From: a bacterium
GTDB lineage: Bacteria > Planctomycetota > Planctomycetia > Pirellulales > Pirellulaceae
Direction: 5' to 3'
DNA: 64,000 bases
Assembly: GCA_016124445.1 (NCBI GenBank)
Contig: WGNR01000005.1
Coordinates: 62,001-126,000, forward strand
Each line of letters begins with the position of its first letter. The first letter of the stretch is position 1. Positions 55,410 to 64,000 of the stretch are shown one piece after another. Under the pieces are notes generated by a model. That model was not told where the DNA came from. It made no database searches and was given only the letters and a program-made list of their open reading frames with translations. The position numbers were made by a program, and so were the translations under genes.

Positions 55410-56600
55410 ATGAATGAAAAAATAACGATCGGGATCCATTCCGCATCGTGGACCGAGCACTCGCGCCGAGTGCTGCAAGGCCTGTTGAACTACATCGAAG
55501 AGTATCCCAACATCCAGGTTCGCGACTTCCGTTTCTCGACAAGCGATCCCCATCTCGATGGCAATCCTCCCTGGACCGGGAAGGTTGACGGCGCGATCGT
55601 CTCGACCGGACGAGAGCCAGGGATCACCAACTGGATGCGGCGCGGCAAGGTGCCGATCGTTGTCGCTTCGGGCGACTTGATCGACTCAGGCTTGGTCTCG
55701 GTCTACACCGATGTCCATTCGGTTGCGCGTTTGGCGGCTACGCACCTGACCGACGCTGGCTTCGAGCATGTTGCCCATGTCGGCTATCAGAAGTCGGACG
55801 GGTCGAAACGGCGTAGCGAGGCTCTTTCGGACGAACTCGAGAAGCGGGGCATCAAGCTGAAATCAATCGCACTGAAGGAAGTGCCGCTCGACAATATCGA
55901 TAACCCGAACCTGGTGTCGGAATCGACCATTCAGCGGCTCAAAGCGATGCTGGAGAAGTCTCCCAAGCCGTTGGCCGTGGTAGCGCTTAATGATGTTGTG
56001 GCCGAACTGGTCTGCACATGCGTTCGTGAGATGGGCCTCTCGATTCCGGACGAAATCGGTGTGCTCGGCGTGGGCGATTCCGAACGTGCCCGGATGGCCG
56101 ATCCGCCGCTATCGAGCGTCCGCACCCCTGGCGTCGAAATCGGCTATCGCTGCGCATCGCTGTTGCATTCGATGATCCTAGGCAACAAACCGAAGGATAC
56201 GGTTTTCGAGGTTCCTGCTGAAACGGTCGTGGCCCGGCGTTCGACGGCCGGTTGGAAACGGGCCGCGGTGACCGACATCGATCGAGCGCTCAGTTACATT
56301 CGCGATCATGCGTGCGACGGGATCCGCCTGAAAGATGTTGCCAGCGCCGTTCGCATTCCAATCCGAACCCTTGAAATCGAGTTCAAGAAGCAAATTGGCC
56401 GATCGATGGGCGAGGTCATCCGAGAAGTTCGCCTGGAACGCGTCAAACACCTGCTGGAGACAACCAACCTCTCGACGCAGCGTATCGCGGCGATGGTCGG
56501 CTACAGCCATTATTCGTACCTGAACAAACTGTTGCGCGACGAACTGAACGTCACCCCCAGCCAATACCGCAAGCAGAAACGCCGAGTTACGCCGGAGTAA
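55410..56600 (+). CDS. XylR-like sugar-responsive transcriptional regulator
   Basis: A 396-residue regulator: an N-terminal LacI-type periplasmic-binding-protein-like domain (about 1-280; ITIGIHSASWTEHSRRVLQ, VPLDNIDNPN, LAVVALNDVVAELVCTCVREMGL, GVLGVGDSERARMADPPLSSV) followed by a C-terminal AraC-type helix-turn-helix (LKDVASAVRIPIRTLEIEFKKQ, TQRIAAMVGYSHYSYLNKLLRDEL). This is the XylR architecture. The start is ATG 55410, since the domain begins there; the frame extends upstream without support. Divergent from the SASA gene and next to the sulfatase operon, so it likely controls this locus in response to a sugar. Confidence 0.88.
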   Translation: MNEKITIGIHSASWTEHSRRVLQGLLNYIEEYPNIQVRDFRFSTSDPHLDGNPPWTGKVDGAIVSTGREPGITNWMRRGKVPIVVASGDLIDSGLVSVYTDVHSVARLAATHLTDAGFEHVAHVGYQKSDGSKRRSEALSDELEKRGIKLKSIALKEVPLDNIDNPNLVSESTIQRLKAMLEKSPKPLAVVALNDVVAELVCTCVREMGLSIPDEIGVLGVGDSERARMADPPLSSVRTPGVEIGYRCASLLHSMILGNKPKDTVFEVPAETVVARRSTAGWKRAAVTDIDRALSYIRDHACDGIRLKDVASAVRIPIRTLEIEFKKQIGRSMGEVIREVRLERVKHLLETTNLSTQRIAAMVGYSHYSYLNKLLRDELNVTPSQYRKQKRRVTPE

Positions 56601-56630
56601 ACGCGAGCTACAGCCTTAAGGCTTAGGCGA

Positions 56631-57518
56631 TCAGTTTTCGGGCGAATCCTTGAGGTATTGGTCCAAGTATTTGACGACTTTCTTACGGACGCCTCCGGTG
56701 AAGAATACATTGCCGCCGTGTCCTGCGCCGGGGACGATCAAGATTCCGCATTCCAGGTGATCTTTATCGTAGGCCTCGATGAGCCGCTTTGTCTGACCGA
56801 CGAAAACCGTTTTGTCCTTGTCGCCATGCACCGCCAAGAGTGGCGGATCATCTTTCGTCACGTGGTATACCGGCGAAGCTTGCTCGGCCAGTTCAACCAA
56901 TTCGTCGGCTCGACCACCCAGCAATTTGTAAACCGGCGAGTCTACTTCGGTGACTTTATTTGGCTGATTCCTGGAACGCAGCAGGAAATCGGTCGGGCCA
57001 AAGTAATCGATCACGCAATCAACCCGCGACGACTGATCGAGATTGCCGCCAACGGTTCCTTCCAACGCCTCGACACCGCCGGAGGTGCCTACCAACGCAG
57101 CCAGATGACCGCCAGCACTGGCCCCTGCCACGGCGATCTTTTTGGTTGAGTAGCCATACTTATCCGCATGGGCCCGCAACCAGCGAATGGCTCCTTTGCA
57201 GTCATGAATCTGATCGGGAAACTTGCCTTTGTCGGTCAATCGATACGAAATACTCGCGACTGCGTAGCCATTTTCCGTCAGCGATTGGAGCGGGCACCGA
57301 TCTTTACTCCCCTTTTGCCATCCGCCGCCGTGAATCCAGACAACCAGCGGAGGGTTGGTTTCTTTCGGTAAGTACAAGTCCAACTTCAGGCTGTTACCGT
57401 CGACATTGGCGAACTCGACATCCTTGATAACGCGTGCTCTCTCCTGGGCCGTTGCCTTGCTCGCGCAAACATTCAACAAAACAAAACCAAGTATCAGCAG
57501 AAGGGCTCGAGGAACCAT
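56631..57518 (-). CDS. Secreted alpha/beta hydrolase
   Basis: A 295-residue exported esterase/lipase-type hydrolase with a signal peptide (ending NVCASKATAQ), the oxyanion HGGGWQKGS, nucleophile GASAGGHLAAL, Asp in HGDKDKTV and His in GAGHGGN. The catalytic triad is complete. Such enzymes (BD-FAE/carboxylesterase types) often deacetylate polysaccharides, consistent with the SASA and sulfatase neighbours. Convergent with the XylR-like gene. Confidence 0.88.
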   Translation of the reverse strand: MVPRALLLILGFVLLNVCASKATAQERARVIKDVEFANVDGNSLKLDLYLPKETNPPLVVWIHGGGWQKGSKDRCPLQSLTENGYAVASISYRLTDKGKFPDQIHDCKGAIRWLRAHADKYGYSTKKIAVAGASAGGHLAALVGTSGGVEALEGTVGGNLDQSSRVDCVIDYFGPTDFLLRSRNQPNKVTEVDSPVYKLLGGRADELVELAEQASPVYHVTKDDPPLLAVHGDKDKTVFVGQTKRLIEAYDKDHLECGILIVPGAGHGGNVFFTGGVRKKVVKYLDQYLKDSPEN

Positions 57519-57697
57519 GAGTGCAGTTACCTGAGAAAGAGAAAGGAGTTAGGAACGGTGAAGCGGCGGTTGGGGCCGATCATACAGGGTCAATCTTGCA
57601 ATTTCCACCAAATTGGGCGAAACAATCTACTCGCATTTGCGTTTAGAGACGATATACTGCAAAACCAGTAGAACAAATCCTGGTGGAGATCGCCCCC

Positions 57698-58678
57698 GTG
57701 CTCCGAAAAACACATTTCGTCATCATCATGTTACTGGCTATCGGGCTTGGTACCGCGCCGATGTTGGCCCAGTTTGGGCCGATGATGCGTCGTCACCTGA
57801 CTAACCAGGCACAAAACCTTCAGCTAATTCCGGCCAACACCCGACCGCCTGGCGAGAACAAAATCTCAATCGAGGTGGTCGGCAGTCAGCGCGTGATTCG
57901 CGCCAATGGAATTCCGGATCATCAGACTGGTGCGTTTCCCAACCGCGGCAATCCCAATGGAATTTCTCAGCAGAACTACGTTTATCGTATTCCGCTGAAT
58001 CCCAAACCAGCCAGTCGCATTACGCCGGCGTTCATGCAGAACTTCGGCATCTGCGTCAACGGTATTCCGTTCGACCCCGGCGCGGCGGAATGGTACGACG
58101 GCAACCCGCGCAGCCAATGGCAATACGAACCACTTTCCGGCGCGGTGCCGCTGGGTATCGACACGAATCACGCCCATGTTCAGCCGACTGGCGCCTATCA
58201 CTACCATGGCTTGCCCACTGGGCTGCTAAAGCGTCTGAACGTTGAGAAAGGCAAGCACTCTCCGATTGTCGGTTGGGCGGCCGATGGATTCCCGATCTAC
58301 GCCTTGTATGGCTACAAAGATCCCACCAATTCCGAGAGTGCGATCGTCGAACTCGAAAGCTCATACCACTTGAAAAAGGGCAAACGTCCTTCCGGGAACG
58401 GCAACCCTGGCGGTACCTATGACGGAACGTTCGTGGCCGACTACGAGTATGTCAGCGGCTCCGGCGATCTTGACGAGTGCAACGGGCGCTTCGCAGTTAC
58501 CCCGGAATATCCGGACGGAACGTATGCGTACTTCCTGACAAATCACTGGCCGGTCATTCCGCGGAACTATCGCGGTACGCCGTCGAGTGACTTCGAGCGA
58601 GGACCACGCGGCGGTCGCGGAGGCAGGCCTGGTCCGCCTGGCTTCGGACCGCCTGGGTTCGGTCTACCACCGCGATAA
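57698..58678 (+). CDS. YHYH-domain secreted protein
   Basis: A 326-residue exported YHYH protein: signal peptide (LRKTHFVIIMLLAIGLGTAPMLAQ), the diagnostic AYHYHGLPTGLLKRL (about 166-180), VGWAADGFPIYALYGY, SSYHLKKGKRPSGNGNPGGTYDGTF and DECNGRFAVTPEYPDGTYAYFLT. The start is GTG 57698, with GGTGGAG about 9 nt upstream; an earlier GTG at 57683 lies within the ribosome site. The tail is Gly/Pro/Arg-rich (GGRGGRPGPPGFGPPGFG). YHYH proteins are found in planctomycetes and marine bacteria; function unknown. Confidence 0.85.
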   Translation: MLRKTHFVIIMLLAIGLGTAPMLAQFGPMMRRHLTNQAQNLQLIPANTRPPGENKISIEVVGSQRVIRANGIPDHQTGAFPNRGNPNGISQQNYVYRIPLNPKPASRITPAFMQNFGICVNGIPFDPGAAEWYDGNPRSQWQYEPLSGAVPLGIDTNHAHVQPTGAYHYHGLPTGLLKRLNVEKGKHSPIVGWAADGFPIYALYGYKDPTNSESAIVELESSYHLKKGKRPSGNGNPGGTYDGTFVADYEYVSGSGDLDECNGRFAVTPEYPDGTYAYFLTNHWPVIPRNYRGTPSSDFERGPRGGRGGRPGPPGFGPPGFGLPPR

Positions 58679-58696
58679 TTACCCAAGACGCAAAGG

Positions 58697-59053
58697 ATGC
58701 TGAGAGAAGTGGCCCGGAGTAACGCTCTATTCATCTGTTCAACGAACCTTTCCAGCAGTCCAACGGCAGAGCGGATCTATTGTGATGATCCGCGACTCGC
58801 GGTTCGTTCGCGCGGCCTTGGCCCCAAGGCCGCGCGGCGAATCTCGCTGGAAGACCTGGACTGGGCCGAGATCATCTTCGTCATGGAAGAAGCCCAACTC
58901 GACCAACTGCAGGCCAACTACCAAGAGGCCTGCCCAGCTTCCAAGATCCGCGTGCTGGATATCCCAGAACGCTATCCACTGATGGACTTGCGGTTGGTCA
59001 CGCTGCTCCAAGAGAAGGTCGAATCTCTGCTCAAAGAGCACTACGGGAAATAG
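58697..59053 (+). CDS. Protein tyrosine phosphatase homologue lacking the P-loop Arg
   Basis: A 118-residue protein of the predicted low-molecular-weight tyrosine phosphatase type (COG4551-like). The fold and length match, with ALFICSTNLSSSPTAERIY (catalytic-type Cys), DLDWAEIIFVMEEAQLDQL and VLDIPERYPLMD. The P-loop CX5R, normally CSxNxxRSPTAE, reads CSTNLSSSPTAE, with Ser where the phosphate-binding Arg should be. This would abolish normal phosphatase catalysis. Two starts are possible (ATG 58697, or GTG 58712 after GAGAGAA). It follows the YHYH gene by 18 nt. Confidence 0.78.
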   Translation: MLREVARSNALFICSTNLSSSPTAERIYCDDPRLAVRSRGLGPKAARRISLEDLDWAEIIFVMEEAQLDQLQANYQEACPASKIRVLDIPERYPLMDLRLVTLLQEKVESLLKEHYGK

Positions 59054-59155
59054 ATCCGCGGCGACATCCCGGCGGCCTGCCGGTACAATCGTGCGTGGGC
59101 CGGCCAAGCTGGCCTCTTAAGTGATCTTCCTTACCGATGGACCGGCTTCTTTCCC

Positions 59156-59893
59156 ATGCTTCCCTTCCAAGAGCGACTCGAGCGCGATGGATTCGTGCTG
59201 CTGCCAGGCATCTTTTCGCCCCAGGAAATATGCGACCTGGGCGCTCGACTATTGGATGACCTGCAGTCGCATCCTGGCCCTACGGTGCTAAAGAGTCGCG
59301 ACCGCATCTATGGTTCGCGAAACCTGCTGGTGGCTTGCCCTTGGCTAATCGAGTGGCCCCAGAAACCGCTGTTGCAGCGGGTCTTGATCGAAACGCTAGG
59401 CCCAGACGCTGGCCTCGTCCGCGGGCTGTTCTTCGACAAGCCGCCTGATCGTTCCTGGTCGCTCCCCTGGCATCGAGATCGCACGATCGCGGTGGCCGAT
59501 AACCGCCTGACCAGCCAGCACTTTCAGCATCCGACCATCAAAGCAGGTATCGCCCATTACGAAGCTTCCGATCGGCAGCTCCAGCAGATGTTGACCTTGC
59601 GCATCCATCTCGATCCGATGACCCACGAGAACGGCCCCTTATCGGTGATCCCAGGTTCGCATCGACTCGATCGATCGCAGGAACAACCGCCGCAAACCCT
59701 CAGTGCCGAAGCCGGCGACGTTCTGGCGATGCGTCCCCTGCTCTCTCATGCCAGCAGCATGTCACGCGAAGGAACGACGGCACATCGACGAATCGTGCAT
59801 CTCGAATTCGCCGCCAACGCCATCCTGCCTGATGGCGTCCAGTGGAAAGACTTCCTGCCGGTCAGAACACCGGCGGTAGAAAAAACCAGATAG
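59156..59893 (+). CDS. Phytanoyl-CoA dioxygenase (PhyH) family protein
   Basis: A 245-residue Fe(II)/2-oxoglutarate-type dioxygenase of the PhyH family: ERDGFVLLPGIFSPQEI at the start, the iron-binding HxD in LPWHRDRTIAV, the distal His/Arg near LLSHASSMSREGTTAHRRIVHLEF, and a double-stranded beta-helix pattern between. Substrates of such bacterial enzymes are diverse. The start is ATG 59156; the ribosome site is weak, and the gene is not obviously coupled to its neighbours. Confidence 0.88.
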   Translation: MLPFQERLERDGFVLLPGIFSPQEICDLGARLLDDLQSHPGPTVLKSRDRIYGSRNLLVACPWLIEWPQKPLLQRVLIETLGPDAGLVRGLFFDKPPDRSWSLPWHRDRTIAVADNRLTSQHFQHPTIKAGIAHYEASDRQLQQMLTLRIHLDPMTHENGPLSVIPGSHRLDRSQEQPPQTLSAEAGDVLAMRPLLSHASSMSREGTTAHRRIVHLEFAANAILPDGVQWKDFLPVRTPAVEKTR

Positions 59894-59926
59894 CAACTCA
59901 GGTCAAACCGTAGCTGCAGGCTCTGC

Positions 59927-60301
59927 TTACCTTGCCCCCGCCGGCTCGGCATCAACGACATTCGGATCAATCGAATCGTGGTATCGTTTCAGTTCGAAGG
60001 CCAACGTCGCCACCGCGGCGGCGATCACCGCCACGTCATCGGTCAACCCGATCAAGGGCAATAGATCCGGCACGCCATCCAGCGGCGAAACCAGGTATAA
60101 CACTGCCCCAATCGCGATCGCCTTCGATGTCCAACCCGACTTCGGATCGACAATCATTCGCCACAGCGCCATGACATCGGCCCAAATCTTCTTGATTGGC
60201 CCGCGATTCATGCCCCGTAGCCGCTCGCGCAAATCATCCACATCGGCTGACTTTGCGCGCTCGGCATATTCGTGTAATCGATCGTAAGTTTCTGCACTCA
60301 T
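59927..60301 (-). CDS. DUF1232 (YkvA-like) membrane-associated protein
   Basis: A 124-residue protein containing the DUF1232 core: VLYLVSPLDGVPDLLPLIGLTDDVAVI with the conserved SP-D-x-PD pattern and one or two hydrophobic segments near the C-terminus. The N-terminus is helical and charged. Function unknown; small membrane-associated family. Convergent with the PhyH gene. Confidence 0.85.
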   Translation of the reverse strand: MSAETYDRLHEYAERAKSADVDDLRERLRGMNRGPIKKIWADVMALWRMIVDPKSGWTSKAIAIGAVLYLVSPLDGVPDLLPLIGLTDDVAVIAAAVATLAFELKRYHDSIDPNVVDAEPAGAR

Positions 60302-60445
60302 GCGTATTTCTCCATGCTCTCACCAATCGTAGAGCGGTGCCGGCAATTGTCCAGGGATCGCGCGCAGATTGGCACGGTCCCTAGTCGTTATTCGCCGGGC
60401 CAGGCGAAATATTGGAGACTTTCACACTGATTTTTCACGCCGCGG

Positions 60446-60952
60446 CTAATTGCCCTGACCGAGCGCCTCTTCAATGGCTGGCTCGATTGACTCTGGTTCC
60501 GTCTGCGGGGCGTACCGTTTGATCGGCTTGCCGTCGCGGCCGATCAGGAACTTGGTGAAGTTCCATTTCACCGCGTTGGTCATCAGCCCTGGCAGCTTCT
60601 CTTTGAGCCACTGAAAGAGAGGATGGGCACTGCTGCCGTTAACGTCGATCTTCTCGAACATCGGAAAGCTGACGCCATAGTTGATCAAGCAGCCTGATTG
60701 AATCTCTTCGGCATCGCCTGGCTCTTGCCCGCCAAACTGGTTGCAGGGAAACCCCAGAATCACCAGCCCTTCGTCGTGGTGCTTTTTGTATAGCTCTTCG
60801 AGCCCAGCATACTGTGGCGTGAACCCACACTTACTGGCCGTGTTGACCACCAGGACGACCTTGCCCTGATACTGGGCCATGTCGGTCTCCTGGCCTTGGA
60901 GGGTTTTGGCGTGGAAGTCGTAAAACTGTTTATTGGCCAGATCGGTAGTCAC
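60446..60952 (-). CDS. Glutathione peroxidase-like thiol peroxidase
   Basis: A 168-residue glutathione peroxidase-fold protein, cytosolic. Peroxidatic Cys in NTASKCGFTPQY, Gln in GFPCNQFGGQEPG and Trp-Asn in VKWNFTKFLIGRDG, so the catalytic tetrad is complete; Cys, not selenocysteine. Likely reduces peroxides with thioredoxin-type electron donors. The start is GTG 60950-60952 (MTTDLANKQ) with AAAGGA upstream. Encoded after the AAA ATPase. Confidence 0.9.
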   Translation of the reverse strand: MTTDLANKQFYDFHAKTLQGQETDMAQYQGKVVLVVNTASKCGFTPQYAGLEELYKKHHDEGLVILGFPCNQFGGQEPGDAEEIQSGCLINYGVSFPMFEKIDVNGSSAHPLFQWLKEKLPGLMTNAVKWNFTKFLIGRDGKPIKRYAPQTEPESIEPAIEEALGQGN

Positions 60953-60998
60953 GAGGAAGATTCCTTTGGAGGACGATACAAGTTCACAGGCAATTATT

Positions 60999-62441
60999 CT
61001 ACTCTCGTGCTTTGTAACCGATACGTGACGAGGCTCCTAACAACTTCAAACTGAGCTTGTCCCCGTGAAACAGCATTTCATTCAGGGCTTCATCCACGTT
61101 TTGAGGGGTTACGGAAGGTCCCCCATTCGATTCCAGGTGCATCTGGACACTTCGTCGGACCAGTTCTTTAATGAATGCCGCGCTGACGCCTTCGGTTCGC
61201 CGGACAATCTCGGCAACACAATCTTCAGACAACATCAAGTCACGGGCATAAAGCCGGATCAGCTTTTCTCTCCCCTCTTCGTCAGGGAGCGGGAATTCGA
61301 TTGCCTGGTCGATCCGGCCTGGCCGCGATGCCAACGCAGCCTCTAACGCCTCGGGGCGATTGGTCGTCAGGATGAATAAGATCTCAGCATCCTCTTTCAA
61401 ACCATCCATCTCGTTGAGCAGCCGATTCAACATCGATTCTTGGACCGGATTGGTTAAGTCACTTCGATCGCGGGCAATCAGGTCGACATCTTCCATGACC
61501 ACGACGCTCGGCTGCAGCAAACGAGCAAGGGCCATGTACTCCGACAAATCCTTCACCTCGTCGGCCGAGATTAGAAGGGTCGTATGCCCTTTCAAAACAC
61601 CGGCCAGGTAATGAATCGTGTGCGTCTTGCCGGTGCCTGGGACGCCGTAAAACAGCAGCCCCTTTTTGCTCGACTGCCCCAACCGAACAAGCTGTTCGCG
61701 CTGGCTGGCGAACTTGATCACATTCCGTTCGATCAACTGGATAGTCTCGGCGGGCAGCACAATCTCGTCGCGCTGGACCGTCTTGAGATGATGAACGCGG
61801 ATTCCCACCGACTCGCCTGAGTAGGCGTCGTCCAATTGATCGAACGACAACACTTTGCCGCGATAGCTCGAAGACTCCTTGATGATCGCTTCCAGAACAT
61901 CGAAGAAACGCGTCGCCAATTGCATCGCTTCAGGCGACTTGCATGTTTGAAACTGAACCACCATTTGCTTCGAATCGCACGGTCCGCCTCGGAAGGAAAG
62001 CAGCAAGGCAACCGGTTCATCCTCGGCTTTAAAAAGCCAGATTCCATTCTTAATGACACGAGCTGGCTCCTGTTCGCCTACATCAATATCTTCGTACTCA
62101 GGCGGCACGATGTAGGCCGGATCGCTGGTATTCCCAAACATGCAGCCAGCCAGCGTGATCCCCATAAAATCGTATTCTTTGCGAATGCCATGGAAGCATT
62201 CCAATTGGGCATTCTCAGCAATCCATCGATCAACGGCCCGCTGCAGATCGGCACGAACACGATACGGAAATTTGCGTTCGGTGATGGTCAGGGTTTCGAC
62301 CGTTCCTTCTGGAAAGAAATCGCGGATCAGCTCCGCGACGGTCCCTTCCTTGTCAACCATTCGACGACGAATCACCGAGATAATGACCAACGTCAGGACA
62401 CTAATTCCGATCCCGATAAGAATCCCATAAAAGTATGCCAT
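60999..62441 (-). CDS. Membrane-anchored AAA ATPase
   Basis: A 480-residue protein with an N-terminal membrane helix (YFYGILIGIGISVLTLVIISV), a 180-residue unassigned domain, and a classical AAA module: Walker A GVPGTGKTHTIH, Walker B VVVMEDVDLIARDRSDL, sensor and Arg-finger region LASRPGRIDQAIEFPLPDEEG. It resembles bacterial AAA proteins with an SRH region; the N-terminal anchor gives a BCS1-like layout. The ATG at 62441 is preferred over the GTG at 62450 because AGGTGG lies about 5 nt upstream of it. Role unknown. Confidence 0.82.
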   Translation of the reverse strand: MAYFYGILIGIGISVLTLVIISVIRRRMVDKEGTVAELIRDFFPEGTVETLTITERKFPYRVRADLQRAVDRWIAENAQLECFHGIRKEYDFMGITLAGCMFGNTSDPAYIVPPEYEDIDVGEQEPARVIKNGIWLFKAEDEPVALLLSFRGGPCDSKQMVVQFQTCKSPEAMQLATRFFDVLEAIIKESSSYRGKVLSFDQLDDAYSGESVGIRVHHLKTVQRDEIVLPAETIQLIERNVIKFASQREQLVRLGQSSKKGLLFYGVPGTGKTHTIHYLAGVLKGHTTLLISADEVKDLSEYMALARLLQPSVVVMEDVDLIARDRSDLTNPVQESMLNRLLNEMDGLKEDAEILFILTTNRPEALEAALASRPGRIDQAIEFPLPDEEGREKLIRLYARDLMLSEDCVAEIVRRTEGVSAAFIKELVRRSVQMHLESNGGPSVTPQNVDEALNEMLFHGDKLSLKLLGASSRIGYKARE

Positions 62442-62644
62442 CCGCGCCACCTATGTTGCCAGAGGAACTGAGCCGTTATCGCGTACAGACACTTCCAAGC
62501 CTGCCGTTATCTTGGCTTACATTTCGGATGCCGTAAACCAATTTGCATCCTTACACACAGACGCCTCTATGCCGGTTCGGTTCGGGTCAGGTAGAAGAAC
62601 CTGCCTGGGCATCGAGTCCCAAAGGGCATGCATGAGGTTCGCGC

Positions 62645-62687
62645 AAAAAAAGATGGCTACCCGGTCGATCTACCGGTTAGCCATCTT
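62645..62687 (-). terminator. Terminator of argG
   Basis: On the - strand a long stem (62678-62687 with 62650-62659, with a further 5-bp inner stem) is followed by a run of T at 62645-62650. It is 35 nt after the argG stop. Confidence 0.85.
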
Positions 62688-62721
62688 AAGAAGTTTTCAA
62701 TTGCCGTGCGCGACGAAGCGA

Positions 62722-63936
62722 TTAATACTCCCGAGGCGTAACGCGTCCCTGGACGCGGCTCGGCAGGCCTTGGATTCTTAGGAAACCTTCGGCGTCGTCC
62801 TGGTTGTAGCTGCCGCCGCCTTCCATCGTGGCGATTCCTTCGTCGTACAGGCTCGTTTCGCTCGAGCGACTGTCGACGATGATGTTGCCTTTGTAGAGCT
62901 TGAAGGTGACTTCGCCGGTGCACTTCTCCATCGCGTTCTTGATGAAGGCCAACAGGGCGTCGAGCTTGGCGTTGTACCAGAAGCCGTTGTAAACGTCTTC
63001 GGCGACGATCGGCTTCAACTGATCGCGGAGGTGAATCAGGTCACGGTCCAGGGTCAGCTGCTCGACGTTCAGCAGGGCGTCGTACAGAATCGTCATGCCT
63101 GGGGCTTCGTAGACGCCGCGGCTCTTCATGCCGACGAAGCGGTTTTCGACCATATCGATTCGGCCGACACCATTGCGTCCGCCGATTTCGTTCAGCTTGG
63201 TCACCACTTCCAAGGCGGTGCACTTCTGACCGTTGACGTGGGTTGGTACGCCCTTTTCCACCTTGATGGTAACCGTCTCGGCTTTGTCAGGGGCATCTTG
63301 CGGGCTGACGGTCATGCCGAAGTCGACCAGTTCGACGCCGTTGACGCCCAGGTCTTCCAGTTCGCCAGCTTCGTAGCTGATGTGCAGGACGTTCTCGTCG
63401 CTGCTATACGGCTTGGCGGTCGAAGCTTTGACCGGGATGTTCTTTTCGTTGCAGTAGGCAATCAGTTCGGTTCGGCCTGGGAACTTGTCGCGGAATCGCT
63501 TGATTCGCCACGGGGCAATCACTTTCACCGTGGGATCGAGTGCTTCGGCCGCCAACTGGAAGCGGCACTGGTCGTTACCTTTACCGGTAGCACCGTGGGC
63601 GTAGGCATCGGCACCTACTTCTTTAGCAACCTGGAGACAAAGCTTGCTGATCAGCGGCCGGGCAATCGAGGTACCCAGCAGGTAGATCGATTCGTACTTT
63701 GCTTGCCACTGCAGCACGGGGAAGGCGAAGTCGCGGCACATCTCTTCGCGGCCATCGACAATCCGGGACGACACGGCTCCGCAGTCCTTGGCCTTCTGCA
63801 AGATCGCCTCGCGGTCTTCGCAGGGCTGCCCCAAATCGACGTACACGGCATGGACGTCGTACCCTTCATCTTGCAGCCATCCCAAGATGACTGACGTATC
63901 GAGACCCCCAGAGTAAGCAAGGACACAGCTTGGCAT
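62722..63936 (-). CDS. argG: Argininosuccinate synthase
   Basis: A 404-residue enzyme joining citrulline and aspartate with ATP. PP-loop AYSGGLDTSVILGWLQ, HGATGKGNDQCRF, and FVGMKSRGVYEAPGM are all characteristic. The start is ATG 63934-63936 (MPSCVLAYSGG); the open frame extends 19 codons upstream without support. It ends at a strong terminator, so it is the last gene of its transcript; its upstream region runs to the window edge. Confidence 0.96.
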   Translation of the reverse strand: MPSCVLAYSGGLDTSVILGWLQDEGYDVHAVYVDLGQPCEDREAILQKAKDCGAVSSRIVDGREEMCRDFAFPVLQWQAKYESIYLLGTSIARPLISKLCLQVAKEVGADAYAHGATGKGNDQCRFQLAAEALDPTVKVIAPWRIKRFRDKFPGRTELIAYCNEKNIPVKASTAKPYSSDENVLHISYEAGELEDLGVNGVELVDFGMTVSPQDAPDKAETVTIKVEKGVPTHVNGQKCTALEVVTKLNEIGGRNGVGRIDMVENRFVGMKSRGVYEAPGMTILYDALLNVEQLTLDRDLIHLRDQLKPIVAEDVYNGFWYNAKLDALLAFIKNAMEKCTGEVTFKLYKGNIIVDSRSSETSLYDEGIATMEGGGSYNQDDAEGFLRIQGLPSRVQGRVTPREY

Positions 63937-64000
63937 TTTGATGCTCGCAGGCGAAATGGATCGTGAAACGGATGGATGGACTTCCCCCACCATCGAGGAG

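Overview
The window looks like a chromosomal segment of a marine planctomycete of the Blastopirellula/Bremerella/Rhodopirellula kind. This is inferred from gene content: a DUF1559 prepilin-like protein with a partner lipoprotein, three sulfatases in a row, a YHYH protein, NPCBM and SASA-domain proteins, MoxR/VWA genes, and an A2-type cytochrome oxidase cluster with heavily modified subunits. G+C is moderately high. I saw no tRNA, rRNA, CRISPR array, insertion sequence or phage gene. Most neighbouring genes are tightly packed with ATGA-type overlaps.

Layout. 1-831 holds the 3' end of an archaeal-type phosphoglycerate mutase (+). 913-17021 (-) is a nine-gene operon read from the high end: PQQ-like beta-propeller, MoxR ATPase, DUF58, BatA-like VWA protein, VWA/amidotransferase-like membrane protein, a giant coiled-coil membrane protein, a Gln-rich secreted protein, a Tat-exported alpha/alpha-toroid protein and an NPCBM protein. 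17220-28831 (-) is an aa3-type respiratory cluster: diheme cytochrome c lipoprotein, CoxB, CoxA, CtaA, CtaB, CoxC, CoxD, an ABC exporter pair, a tandem-SCO copper chaperone, a DUF420 protein and a small membrane protein. Directly upstream, 29017-32201 (-) carries four tandem cupredoxin-like paralogues.

32742-39506 is mainly nucleotide metabolism: purD (+), an NHL-type secreted protein (-), and pyrB, a dihydroorotase homologue and a YacP-like NYN protein (all -). The dihydroorotase homologue has lost most metal ligands and the catalytic Asp. 39718-45976 has a NodT-type outer-membrane factor, a lipoprotein, a large ABC-2 permease, and the DUF1559/lipoprotein pair. 46066-57518 looks like a sulfated-polysaccharide locus: beta-helix protein, Gfo/Idh/MocA oxidoreductase, three sulfatases, a SASA esterase, a XylR-like regulator and an alpha/beta hydrolase. 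57698-63936 is a mixed tail: YHYH protein, a tyrosine-phosphatase homologue lacking its P-loop Arg, a PhyH dioxygenase, DUF1232, glutathione peroxidase, an AAA ATPase and argG.

The most interesting material is the respiratory block (copper-site erosion among four paralogues, tandem SCO, an insertion of about 200 residues in CoxC, a coiled-coil diheme cytochrome) and the apparent pseudo-dihydroorotase beside pyrB. Function calls rest on motif recognition by eye; no database search was run.
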